Source: DATLGB01 sp037724045
GTDB taxonomy: Bacteria > Actinomycetota > Thermoleophilia > Solirubrobacterales > Solirubrobacteraceae
Direction of reading: 5' to 3'
NCBI GenBank assembly: GCA_037724045.1
Contig: JBBJOW010000006.1
Coordinates: 32,305-96,304, forward strand
Length of the DNA: 64,000 nt
Part shown: positions 39,449 through 46,466 of the stretch, piece by piece
How positions within the stretch are numbered: the stretch's first letter is position 1
Layout: every line of letters starts with the position of its first letter
Translations under genes and position numbers: made by a program
Notes under the pieces: generated by a model
The model's input: the letters and a program-made list of their open reading frames with translations, nothing else
The model's database searches: none
Told to the model about the DNA's origin: nothing

Positions 39449-41050
39449 TCACTCCCACCAGTATCGCGGGGCGACGACGGCGATCACTCCGGCCAGGATC
39501 GCAGCCGCCACCAGCCCCGCCGGTTCGGGGCGGCCGAGCCAGATCGCGAGCGTGCTCGTTGCCGACGCAAGGGCCGCGGTCCAGGACGCGGCGGCGACGA
39601 CGTCGACGACCAGGTAGCGGCCGCGGACGATCCACGGCAGGATCGCCGCCGCGACCGCCCAGATCGCGAGCAGGATCGCTTCGCCGCCGGTGAATCGCGC
39701 CGCGATCGCGTCCGCTGCAGGGCCGAGCCGTTGGTTGGCTGGATCGGCTAGCAGCAGCCACCAGGCGCCGAGCGCGCCGAGCGCCGAGCGCTCCAGCACC
39801 CCGCGGGCCTGGCCGGCGAGCGCCGGAAACGCGCCGGCGACGCTGAGCAGGCCGAGCGCCGGTGCAAGGACGGCGACCGACCACGCCCGGGGTGCGCGCA
39901 TGAGCAGCAGCGGCACGGGGAGGACGGCGGCGAGCACGATGAGGCTGCCGCCGGGCGCAGGCGTGCCCCCGGCGGTCAGCAGGAGGGCGGCCGCAGTCCC
40001 GGCGGTGGCCGCGATCCAGCCCAGGCGCGGGAACAGGAGCGCGAGCGCGAAGGCTGCGCCACCCGCCACCGCCCAGGGAATCTGCGCCGCCGGGGCCAGC
40101 CACCCGGTGGCCCCGCCGACCAGCGCGGCGGTGAGGAGGGCGTGCGCTGCGCGGGCGGTCTGACGCGGGATGCGGACGGGCGCCTCGGCCGGGTGGCGGG
40201 TGACGACGCCGCCCTCGTCGTCGACCTGGGTAAGGGCGTCCTCCAGCGCGTCGGCGAGGTCGGCGAGCGTGCCGCGCTGCGGCGGGGCGGACTTGAGCGC
40301 GGTGTCCACGGCGGTGACGAGGGTGGGCGGGAGGTCGTCGCGGTGCTTGCCCAGGGAGGGCACGGGACGGCCGAGGTTGCGCGCCGTGGCCGCCGGCGAG
40401 GCGCCCCGAACCGGATTGACGCCCGCGAGAGCCTCGTAGACGACGAGGCCGAGCGCGTAGAGGTCGGTCCGGTGATCGACGCGCTTGCCCGCAGCCTGCT
40501 CCGGTGCCATGTAGGCGAAGGTGCCCACCACGTCCCCGGTGACGGTCAAGGAGTCGCCGTCGACGAGGTGTGCGACGCCGAAGTCCGCCAGCTTGGCCGC
40601 GCCGCGCCACGTCCGCGGACGGTCGGGGACGAGCACGTTCTGGGGCTTGACGTCGCGGTGCACGACGCCGCGCTCGTGGGCGTGCTCGAGCGCATCGCAC
40701 AGCGCCAGGCCGACGCGTAGGACGTCGCGGTCGGTGAGCTGGTCGTCGGCCTCGAGCTGGGCCAGCGTGCGCCCCTCGACCAGCTCGGAGACCAGGTAGC
40801 GCGCCCCGTCCTCCTCGCCGGCGTCGTAGATGGCGACGATGCCGGGGTGCTCGAGCCGAGCGGCGGCCACCGCCTCGCGGCGCGCGCGCACGGGCGTGGA
40901 CCCGTCGCTGGGGATAACCTTGACCGCGACGTGGCGGTCGAGCGTCTCGTCGAAGGCCTCGTGGACGGCCCCGAAACCGCCCGCGCCGAGACGCCGCCCG
41001 AGGCGGTAGCGCCCCATGATGAGGCCGGCGTGCTCCTCGATCAGGGTCAC
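39449..41050 (-). CDS. Ser/Thr protein kinase with polytopic membrane C-terminus
   Basis: 533 residues from a GTG at 41050. Kinase motifs: GRYRLGRRLGAGGFGAVHEA, VAVKVIPSD, VVHRDVKPQNVLVPD, KLADFGVAHL, FAYMAPEQAAG. From about residue 300 the protein has roughly eight to ten hydrophobic segments (LLTAALVGGATGWLAPAAQI; AATAGTAAALLLTAG; LVAAAILAGVIAVVAP) and ends YWWE. Such a polytopic tail is unusual for bacterial kinases, which mostly have one membrane helix. It may sense membrane state. It is encoded just upstream of the fhaA operon and is divergent from the CARDB-like gene. Confidence 0.9.
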   Translation of the reverse strand: MTLIEEHAGLIMGRYRLGRRLGAGGFGAVHEAFDETLDRHVAVKVIPSDGSTPVRARREAVAAARLEHPGIVAIYDAGEEDGARYLVSELVEGRTLAQLEADDQLTDRDVLRVGLALCDALEHAHERGVVHRDVKPQNVLVPDRPRTWRGAAKLADFGVAHLVDGDSLTVTGDVVGTFAYMAPEQAAGKRVDHRTDLYALGLVVYEALAGVNPVRGASPAATARNLGRPVPSLGKHRDDLPPTLVTAVDTALKSAPPQRGTLADLADALEDALTQVDDEGGVVTRHPAEAPVRIPRQTARAAHALLTAALVGGATGWLAPAAQIPWAVAGGAAFALALLFPRLGWIAATAGTAAALLLTAGGTPAPGGSLIVLAAVLPVPLLLMRAPRAWSVAVLAPALGLLSVAGAFPALAGQARGVLERSALGALGAWWLLLADPANQRLGPAADAIAARFTGGEAILLAIWAVAAAILPWIVRGRYLVVDVVAAASWTAALASATSTLAIWLGRPEPAGLVAAAILAGVIAVVAPRYWWE

Positions 41051-41173
41051 CGGCTGAAGATTCGCCGCCGGCTGCGCGAACCTTGCAGGGCCGGTCAGAG
41101 TTATGGCGAATGAGCCGGAGTCGCCGGTGCCACCGCCATACTGGACTCAGCTTGGGCGACATGGAGCGACGTT

Positions 41174-42298
41174 GTGTCCTTCTTCGACGACGATGACGAG
41201 CCAACACGCAGGGCCCCCAGACCGCGGCGGACCGCCCCGGCGGGTGGCGCCCGCACGGATCCGCAGACGATGTGGACCCGTCGCGCTGTCGCGGTCGGCG
41301 TCGGCGTCCTGCTGGTGATCTTCCTCGCGGTCGTCGTCAACGCCTGTCAGGACTCGCGGCGCAAGAACTCCCTGCGCAACTACAACCGCGAGGTGGCGGC
41401 GATCGTGAACACCTCGGACACCGAGGTCGGCGCCCCGTTCTTCGAGGGCCTCGCCCAGGGCGCGGGCCAGGGGTCCGGGGACCTGCAGACGGCGGTGTCG
41501 AGCCTGCGCGCGACGGCGGACACCAACCTCGAGCAGGCGCAGGACCTGTCGGTGCCCGGCGACCTGAGCGGCGCCCAGGAGTCGCTGCTGATCTCGATGG
41601 AGCTGCGCCGCGACGGCCTGCAGTACGTCGCCGAGCGTGTCGGCACGGCGCTGGGCGAGCAGGGCGACGCCGCCGATCAGGCCGTCGAGGAGATAGCCGG
41701 CCAGATGCAGGCGTTCCTCGCCTCAGACGTCGTCCTGCGCACGCGCGTCACGCCGCTGATCCGGACGGCGCTCGAGGACAACGAGGTCGTCGCGGACCCC
41801 GTGACGACGGCCGGCTTCCTGCCCAGTTTCGAGTGGCTCGCACCCGAGTTCGTGGCCGACCAGCTCGGCCAGGTGCTCACCGACGGGGGCGGCGGCGGGG
41901 GCGGCGGCGGCACCGAAGAGGTCAAGCCCGGTCTGCACGGCAACGGCCTCGAGTCCACCGAGATCAACGGCGTCGCCCTCACCCCGGGTGCCGACGTCGA
42001 CACCAACAGGGTGCCGCTCGAGTCCGCCACGGCGCTGACGGTCGTCTTCGCCAACCAGGGCGAGAACACGGAGTTCGACGTCAACGTGCTCGTCAAGCTG
42101 CAGGGCGACTCGGGCACCGACATCACCGGCTCGCAGGTCGTGGACACGATCGCCGCAGGTGACTCGGCGACGGTCGAGGTCCCGCTCTCGCGCGAGCCGG
42201 ACGCCGACGTCTACCAGCTCGACGTCGAGGTCCAGGCCGTGCCAGGCGAGAAGAAGACCGACAACAACGAGTCCACCTACAACGTGCTGTTCGAGTAG
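41174..42298 (+). CDS. Membrane-anchored protein with CARDB-like C-terminal domain
   Basis: 374 residues from a GTG preceded by GGAG. An acidic and then Arg-rich cytoplasmic start (SFFDDDDEPTRRAPRPRRTA), a membrane helix near residue 45 (VAVGVGVLLVIFLAVVVNAC), a helical domain (to about 235), a Gly run, then a beta-rich domain (ALTVVFANQGENTEFDVNVL, then VKLQGDSGTDITGS) like CARDB adhesion modules. No catalytic motif. Role unknown; an envelope or adhesion role is inferred. It is the first gene of a plus-strand run with DUF4446, pheA and the HNH gene. Confidence 0.7.
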   Translation: MSFFDDDDEPTRRAPRPRRTAPAGGARTDPQTMWTRRAVAVGVGVLLVIFLAVVVNACQDSRRKNSLRNYNREVAAIVNTSDTEVGAPFFEGLAQGAGQGSGDLQTAVSSLRATADTNLEQAQDLSVPGDLSGAQESLLISMELRRDGLQYVAERVGTALGEQGDAADQAVEEIAGQMQAFLASDVVLRTRVTPLIRTALEDNEVVADPVTTAGFLPSFEWLAPEFVADQLGQVLTDGGGGGGGGGTEEVKPGLHGNGLESTEINGVALTPGADVDTNRVPLESATALTVVFANQGENTEFDVNVLVKLQGDSGTDITGSQVVDTIAAGDSATVEVPLSREPDADVYQLDVEVQAVPGEKKTDNNESTYNVLFE

Positions 42299-42335
42299 GG
42301 CTCCCGGGGCGCCGACGCTACCCTTCGCGCCTCGC

Positions 42336-42863
42336 ATGAGCGACTTCTCCAACGGGCCCGGGATCGTCGCCTTGGCCGCCGCCGGGGTCGCGCTCGTCGC
42401 GCTTGTGGGCGTGGCGCTCCTCGCCGTGCGGCTGCGGCGGGTGCGCGCCGACCAGCGGGTCGTGCTCGGCCCCGACCGCACCGACGACCTCGTCGGGCAT
42501 GCGTCCTCACTGCACGCGGCCTTCGAGGCGCTGCGCGGCGAGGTCCAGCAGACCGCCGCGAGCCTGGACCAGCGGATGGGAACCGCCGAGCACCGGCTCG
42601 ACGGATCCCTCGCCTACCGGGCGCTCGTCCGCTACGACGCCTACGGGGAGCTCTCCGGCCACCAGTCGACCACGATCGCCCTGCTCGACGCCGAGCACAA
42701 CGGCGTGGTGCTGTCCTCGATCGCGCACCGCGACTCCGCGCGGCTGTACTGCAAGCAGGTCGTGGGCGGCCGGGGCGAGCTCGAGCTGTCGCCCGAGGAG
42801 GCCGAGGCCGTACGCCTCGCGCTCGCGGGCGAGGTCGGCTCGCGCGTGCTCGAGACACCATGA
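42336..42863 (+). CDS. DUF4446 family protein
   Basis: 175 residues from the ATG at 42336. One N-terminal membrane helix (GIVALAAAGVALVALVGVAL), a coiled-coil-like segment (LHAAFEALRGEVQQTAASLD), then RYDAYGELSGHQSTTIALLD and the beta-rich SRDSARLY-like end characteristic of DUF4446. Function unknown. It overlaps pheA by ATGA, a frequent neighbour arrangement for translational coupling. Confidence 0.85.
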   Translation: MSDFSNGPGIVALAAAGVALVALVGVALLAVRLRRVRADQRVVLGPDRTDDLVGHASSLHAAFEALRGEVQQTAASLDQRMGTAEHRLDGSLAYRALVRYDAYGELSGHQSTTIALLDAEHNGVVLSSIAHRDSARLYCKQVVGGRGELELSPEEAEAVRLALAGEVGSRVLETP

Positions 42864-43699
42864 GAGCCGCCTTCCTCGGGCCGGCGGGGACCTACAGCCA
42901 CGCGGCGCTGCTGGCCGACGAGCGGGCGGCGGACTGGGAGGCGCTGGCCGCGCCGACGGTGTTCGACGCCGTGCTCGCGGTCGAGGAGGGCGTCGCCGAG
43001 CGCGCGCTCGTGCCCATCGAGAACTCCACGGAGGGGGCCGTCGGGGCGACACTCGACGCGCTGGCCGCCGAGACTCAGAACGTGCGCATCATCGGCGAGG
43101 TGGTCCACCCGATCCGGCACGCGGTGATCGCGCGCGAGCCGCTCGCGCTGGCCGACGTGACCGCCGTGCTCTCGCACCCGCAGGCCAACGCGCAGTGCGC
43201 GCGCTTCGTGCGCGCCGAGATGCCGGGCGCCGAGGTGGTCGCAGTGTCCTCGACGGCCGAGGCCGTGCGGCTCGTCGTCGCCGGTGACGAGCCCGCCGTG
43301 GCCCTGGGTCCGGCCCTGGCGGCCGACCTGCACGGCGGCGTGGTGCTGCGCGACGGCGTGGAGGACGCCGACGACAACGTGACCCGGTTCGTCTGGCTCG
43401 GGCCGGCCGGCACCCCGGCCCTCGGCGTGCCGACGAAGACCAGTGTGGTCTGGTGGGGCGACGGCGACGAGTCCGCAGGCTGGCTCGTGCGCTGCCTGTC
43501 GGAGTTCGCCTTCCGCGGAGTGAACCTGACCCGGATCGAGTCGCGACCGCAGCGACTCGGGTTCGGCCACTACATGTTCTTCGCCGACCTCGAGGGCGGT
43601 GCGGCGACGGGCGACGGCGGTTCGGTCATTGAGGCGGTGGAAGCGCTCGCGGCGCACGCGGAGACCGTTCGCGTGCTCGGCTCCTACCCCAGCGGCTGA
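42860..43699 (+). CDS. pheA: Prephenate dehydratase
   Basis: 279 residues. Converts prephenate to phenylpyruvate in phenylalanine synthesis. MRAAFLGPAGTYSHAALLAD, ALVPIENSTEGAVGATLDAL, the catalytic Thr-Arg-Phe in DDNVTRFVWLG and a C-terminal ACT domain with GVNLTRIESRPQRLGFGHY (phenylalanine feedback site) are all present. Normal length for the monofunctional actinobacterial enzyme. Confidence 0.96.
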   Translation: MRAAFLGPAGTYSHAALLADERAADWEALAAPTVFDAVLAVEEGVAERALVPIENSTEGAVGATLDALAAETQNVRIIGEVVHPIRHAVIAREPLALADVTAVLSHPQANAQCARFVRAEMPGAEVVAVSSTAEAVRLVVAGDEPAVALGPALAADLHGGVVLRDGVEDADDNVTRFVWLGPAGTPALGVPTKTSVVWWGDGDESAGWLVRCLSEFAFRGVNLTRIESRPQRLGFGHYMFFADLEGGAATGDGGSVIEAVEALAAHAETVRVLGSYPSG

Positions 43700-43742
43700 G
43701 GCGGCGCCTCCGGCCCCCCGGGTACACTGCGCCCTCGCGGCA

Positions 43743-44339
43743 ATGAGCCTCGCCACACCCCCAGGCCCAGTGGGGTCCGTGTCGCTCCTGGAGGACCACC
43801 GGCGACACGGGCCAGGATCCGGCGCGTCGCGCTGGTCAGGTGGTCGTGTGCTGGTGCTCAACGCGACGTTCGAGCCCATCAACGTGTGCACCGTGCGCCG
43901 GGCCGCCGTCCTGCTGCTCAAGGCGAAGGCCGAGGTCATCGAGCGTGGCGACACCGAACTGCACTGGGCGCGCGGCGCCCTGCCACGCCCGCACGTTATT
44001 CGCCTCGTGCAGTACGTGCGGGTGCCACGCGATCCGCACCGCCGCAAGATCACCCGCCGCGCGGTCTTCGCGCGCGACGAATGGACGTGTCAGTACTGCG
44101 GCGACCGCACGGCGCTGACCGTCGACCACGTCATCCCCCGCTCCAAGGGCGGCGGCTCCACGTGGGACAACATCGTCGCCTCCTGTGCGCCCTGCAACCG
44201 GCGCAAGGGCGACCGGCTGCCCCATCAGATCGACATGCACCCGCGCAACCGCCCGCGCGTCCCGCATTCCCACGTCTTCATCCAGCTCGCCTCGCCGACG
44301 ATCCCGTCGACGTGGAAGCCGTACCTCGAAGCCGCGTAG
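43743..44339 (+). CDS. HNH endonuclease
   Basis: Up to 198 residues. RVLVLNATFEPINVCTVRRA, a beta-rich N-terminal part, then an HNH zinc finger: WTCQYCGDRTALTVDHVIPR, SKGGGSTWDNIVASCAPCNR with two CxxC pairs and the catalytic His. Members are widespread in actinobacteria and cut DNA, but their cell role is unclear. The ATG at 43743 adds about 35 residues before the conserved start; that stretch holds an 11-bp stem (GGTCCGTGTCG/CGACACGGGCC, 43775-43811). The GTG at 43848, preceded by CAGGTGG, may be the true start. Confidence 0.85.
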   Translation: MSLATPPGPVGSVSLLEDHRRHGPGSGASRWSGGRVLVLNATFEPINVCTVRRAAVLLLKAKAEVIERGDTELHWARGALPRPHVIRLVQYVRVPRDPHRRKITRRAVFARDEWTCQYCGDRTALTVDHVIPRSKGGGSTWDNIVASCAPCNRRKGDRLPHQIDMHPRNRPRVPHSHVFIQLASPTIPSTWKPYLEAA

Positions 44340-44352
44340 CGAGCTCTCGTTC

Positions 44353-44379
44353 ACAGGATGCACATCGGGTGCATCCTGT
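44353..44379. promoter_or_regulatory. 10-bp perfect inverted repeat upstream of the GGDEF-EAL gene
   Basis: ACAGGATGCA and TGCATCCTGT surround a 7-base loop CATCGGG. It lies 14 bases after the HNH stop and 20 bases before the GGDEF-EAL ATG. No T-run follows, so it could be an operator for the GGDEF gene or a terminator-like hairpin for the HNH gene. Confidence 0.45.
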
Positions 44380-44398
44380 CCCGCGCCGATAGGATCCC

Positions 44399-45580
44399 AT
44401 GTCGCTGACGGCCGATGTCCTGTCCTCCGAGCGTCCCCTGGACACCGGCCCCGCCGAACTCGGTCATCTCGCGATTGCGGCGAGGCTGGTCGGCGCCGGA
44501 GCGCGCCTGCCCGACATCGAACCCGTCTTCAGCGCCGACCAGAACCTCAGCGCGGTCGTCGTCGTCGACGACGGCGTGCCCCTGGGCGCCCTCACGCGCT
44601 GGCGCTGCGGCGCCCTCATGAGCGGACGGCTGGGCTATGGGCGTGCCCTGCACGCGCGCACGCGCGTCGGTGACCTCGTCGAGCTCTCGCGGATGGTCGT
44701 CCCGGCCGAGTGGGACCTCGTCGAGGCCAGCACGGCCGCGCTCGGGCGGTCCGACGCCGATCGCCATGAGGATCTCGTCGTCGTGTTCGCCGACGGCTCG
44801 CTGGGAACGGTCACCGTCGCGCGGCTGCTGGCCGAGGTCGCGCGCGCACACGCCCACCAGGCCCTCCACGACGCACTCACCGGCCTGGCCAACCGGCGGC
44901 AGTTCGCCACGGCGCTCACGCGGATGCTGGAGAACGGGCCGATCGGCGTGCTGTACGCCGACGTCGACGACTTCAAGGTGGTCAACGACACCCACGGGCA
45001 CGCGGTCGGTGATGAGCTCCTGGCGGCCGTGGCTGCGCGCCTGCGCTGCGCGGTGCGGCCGGGGGACCTGATCGCGCGTCTCGGCGGCGATGAGTTCGCG
45101 GTCCTGCTCGAGGGCATGTCGAGCCCCGACCACGTCGCGCCGCTCGCCGACCGCGTGGTCTCGGCGTTCGCCGATCCCGTCGCCCTCACCGGCCGGCGGA
45201 TCCAGGTCAGCGTGAGCGTCGGCGTCGCGGTCGGGGACCGTCATCAGCCCGCCGACGACCTCCTGCAGCACGCAGATCAGGCGATGTACACGGCCAAGCG
45301 TGGCGGCAAGGGGGCCTACGCCGTCTTCGAAACCCGCGCTCGCGGCTCGGTGGTGACTCGCCGGGAGCTGAAGAGCGACCTCCTGGGCGCGCTGCGTCGC
45401 GAGGAGCTGCGGTTGCACTACCAGCCCCTTGTGCAACTCGCCGACGGCACGATCAGCGGGGCCGAAGCGCTCGTCCGCTGGCAGCATCCCGAGCAGGGCC
45501 TGCTCGCCCCCGGGACGTTCATCGGGCTCGCCGAGGAGAACGGGCTGATCGTCCCCCTGGGACGCTGGGTGCTCGAGTAG
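44399..45580 (+). CDS. Diguanylate cyclase (GGDEF) with EAL domain cut by an in-frame amber codon
   Basis: 393 residues up to a TAG at 45578. The N-terminal part (residues 1-150) is a CBS- or sensor-like domain. HDALTGLANRRQFATALTRM starts the GGDEF domain, with the intact site RLGGDEFAVLLEG (about residue 225); this makes cyclic di-GMP. An EAL domain begins at LRLHYQPLVQLADGTISGAE with GAEALVRWQHPEQG, but after GRWVLE the frame meets TAG where homologues have Glu, Arg or Gln before ACxQ. The same frame continues to 46129. A single CAG-to-TAG or GAG-to-TAG change explains it. Confidence 0.82.
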   Translation: MSLTADVLSSERPLDTGPAELGHLAIAARLVGAGARLPDIEPVFSADQNLSAVVVVDDGVPLGALTRWRCGALMSGRLGYGRALHARTRVGDLVELSRMVVPAEWDLVEASTAALGRSDADRHEDLVVVFADGSLGTVTVARLLAEVARAHAHQALHDALTGLANRRQFATALTRMLENGPIGVLYADVDDFKVVNDTHGHAVGDELLAAVAARLRCAVRPGDLIARLGGDEFAVLLEGMSSPDHVAPLADRVVSAFADPVALTGRRIQVSVSVGVAVGDRHQPADDLLQHADQAMYTAKRGGKGAYAVFETRARGSVVTRRELKSDLLGALRREELRLHYQPLVQLADGTISGAEALVRWQHPEQGLLAPGTFIGLAEENGLIVPLGRWVLE

Positions 45581-46129
45581 GCCTGCCTGCAGGCGGCCGC
45601 GTGGCGCGACCGCACGGTCGAGCGTGACCCGATCGTGGTCGGCGTCAACGTCTCCGCAGCCCAGCTGCACAACCTCGCGCTGATCGACGACGTGGCTGCC
45701 GCGCTCGACGCAGCGGCGCTCGAGCCCCACCTGCTGTGTCTCGAGCTGACCGAGACCACGGTCATGCACGACCCCGATCTCGCGGCGACCGTCCTCACCG
45801 CCTTGAGCCGGCGCGGCGTGCGCATCGCCATTGACGACTTCGGCACTGGGTACTCGGCGCTCGCGCAGCTGCGCCGCCTACCGCTGGACATCGTCAAGGT
45901 CGACAAGAGCTTCATCGACACACTGGATCACGACGAACAGACCTCAGACGTCACCAACGGCGTGATGCACCTGCTCGACGGGCTCGGCGTGGTGTCGGTC
46001 GCCGAGGGCATCGAACGGCCCGAGCAGCTCGCGGCACTGCGGGAGACGCCGTGCCGCGTGGCGCAGGGGTTCCTCTTCTCCAAGCCCGTCCCCGCAGCGG
46101 CGTTCGCGACGCTCGCAGCCATTCCTTAA
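45581..46129 (+). pseudogene. C-terminal part of the EAL domain, separated by the amber codon
   Basis: In the same frame as the GGDEF gene: ACLQAAAWRDRTVERDP, VNVSAAQL, LCLELTETTVMHDP, IAIDDFGTGYSALAQLRRLP, VKVDKSFIDTL and VAEGIERPEQ are all conserved EAL positions, including metal-binding Glu and Asp residues. So only the amber codon has broken the gene and decay is recent. GTG codons downstream (for example 45635) could restart translation, but half an EAL domain would not be active alone. Suppression or read-through is possible but unproven. Confidence 0.7.
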
Positions 46130-46132
46130 CGA

Positions 46133-46173
46133 CGAAGGGCGGCCCCTCGACGAGGACCGCCCTTCGCAATTTT
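46133..46173 (+). terminator. Rho-independent terminator after the GGDEF-EAL gene
   Basis: CGAAGGGCGG (46133-46142) pairs perfectly with CCGCCCTTCG (46157-46166), loop CCCCTCGACGAGGA, followed by CAATTTT. The stem starts three bases after the stop codon. It is the clearest intrinsic terminator in the window. Confidence 0.85.
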
Positions 46174-46213
46174 CGCTGGAAACACCACGCCGGTCTTGCG
46201 CTCGAGGCGCCGC

Positions 46214-46382
46214 CGGTGGGACGAGTCCCGGCACCGACGAAGCGGGTGTCTCGGTTGGGATTCCGCTGGCCCTACCAGCGGATGAAGCCTGTGGTCAGGC
46301 TTCACTCCGGCTAGCGGCCGGACACCTCCAGGGTCCCACAAGAACTGTCACTCAACTTTGGACCACCTCCTTTCTCTGGTCC
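46214..46382 (-). ncRNA. Candidate structured RNA with four stems, strong Shine-Dalgarno and possible 14-residue leader
   Basis: Between two convergent genes. Read on the minus strand from 46382: a hairpin GGACCA...TGGTCC (46382-46360) holds AAAGGAGG in its loop. A TTG at 46355 then opens a 14-residue frame (MSDSSCGTLEVSGR, TAG at 46311). The stem GGTGTC/GACACC (46326-46321 with 46250-46245) encloses three hairpins: CCGGC/GCCGG, GAAGCCTG/CAGGCTTC and CCGCTGG/CCAGCGG. Outside is GGGAC-ga-GTCCC. Such a compact multi-branch fold is not explained by either gene. I do not recognise an Rfam class; the strand is chosen from the Shine-Dalgarno sequence. Confidence 0.5.
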
Positions 46383-46432
46383 GATGAGAATACATCACGA
46401 CCAGACGGATAAGCGAGTCCTACGGCGCCATA

Positions 46433-46466
46433 GGGGCTCCGCCCCCTCGCGGTCGCCTACGGCGAC
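46433..46466. repeat. Double hairpin covering the gyrA 3' end
   Basis: GGGGC-tcc-GCCCC (46433-46445) and GTCGCC-tac-GGCGAC (46452-46466) lie side by side; the second contains the gyrA stop codon. The 6-bp stem with a TAC loop is of the same form as the TTGGCC-tac-GGCCAA hairpin at the recF end. It may serve as a weak terminator for gyrA or be a REP-like insertion. Confidence 0.4.

Noticed and set aside
41881..41915. GGC-run as a microsatellite of interest
   Set aside because: It encodes a simple Gly linker between two domains and is ordinary for high-GC genomes.
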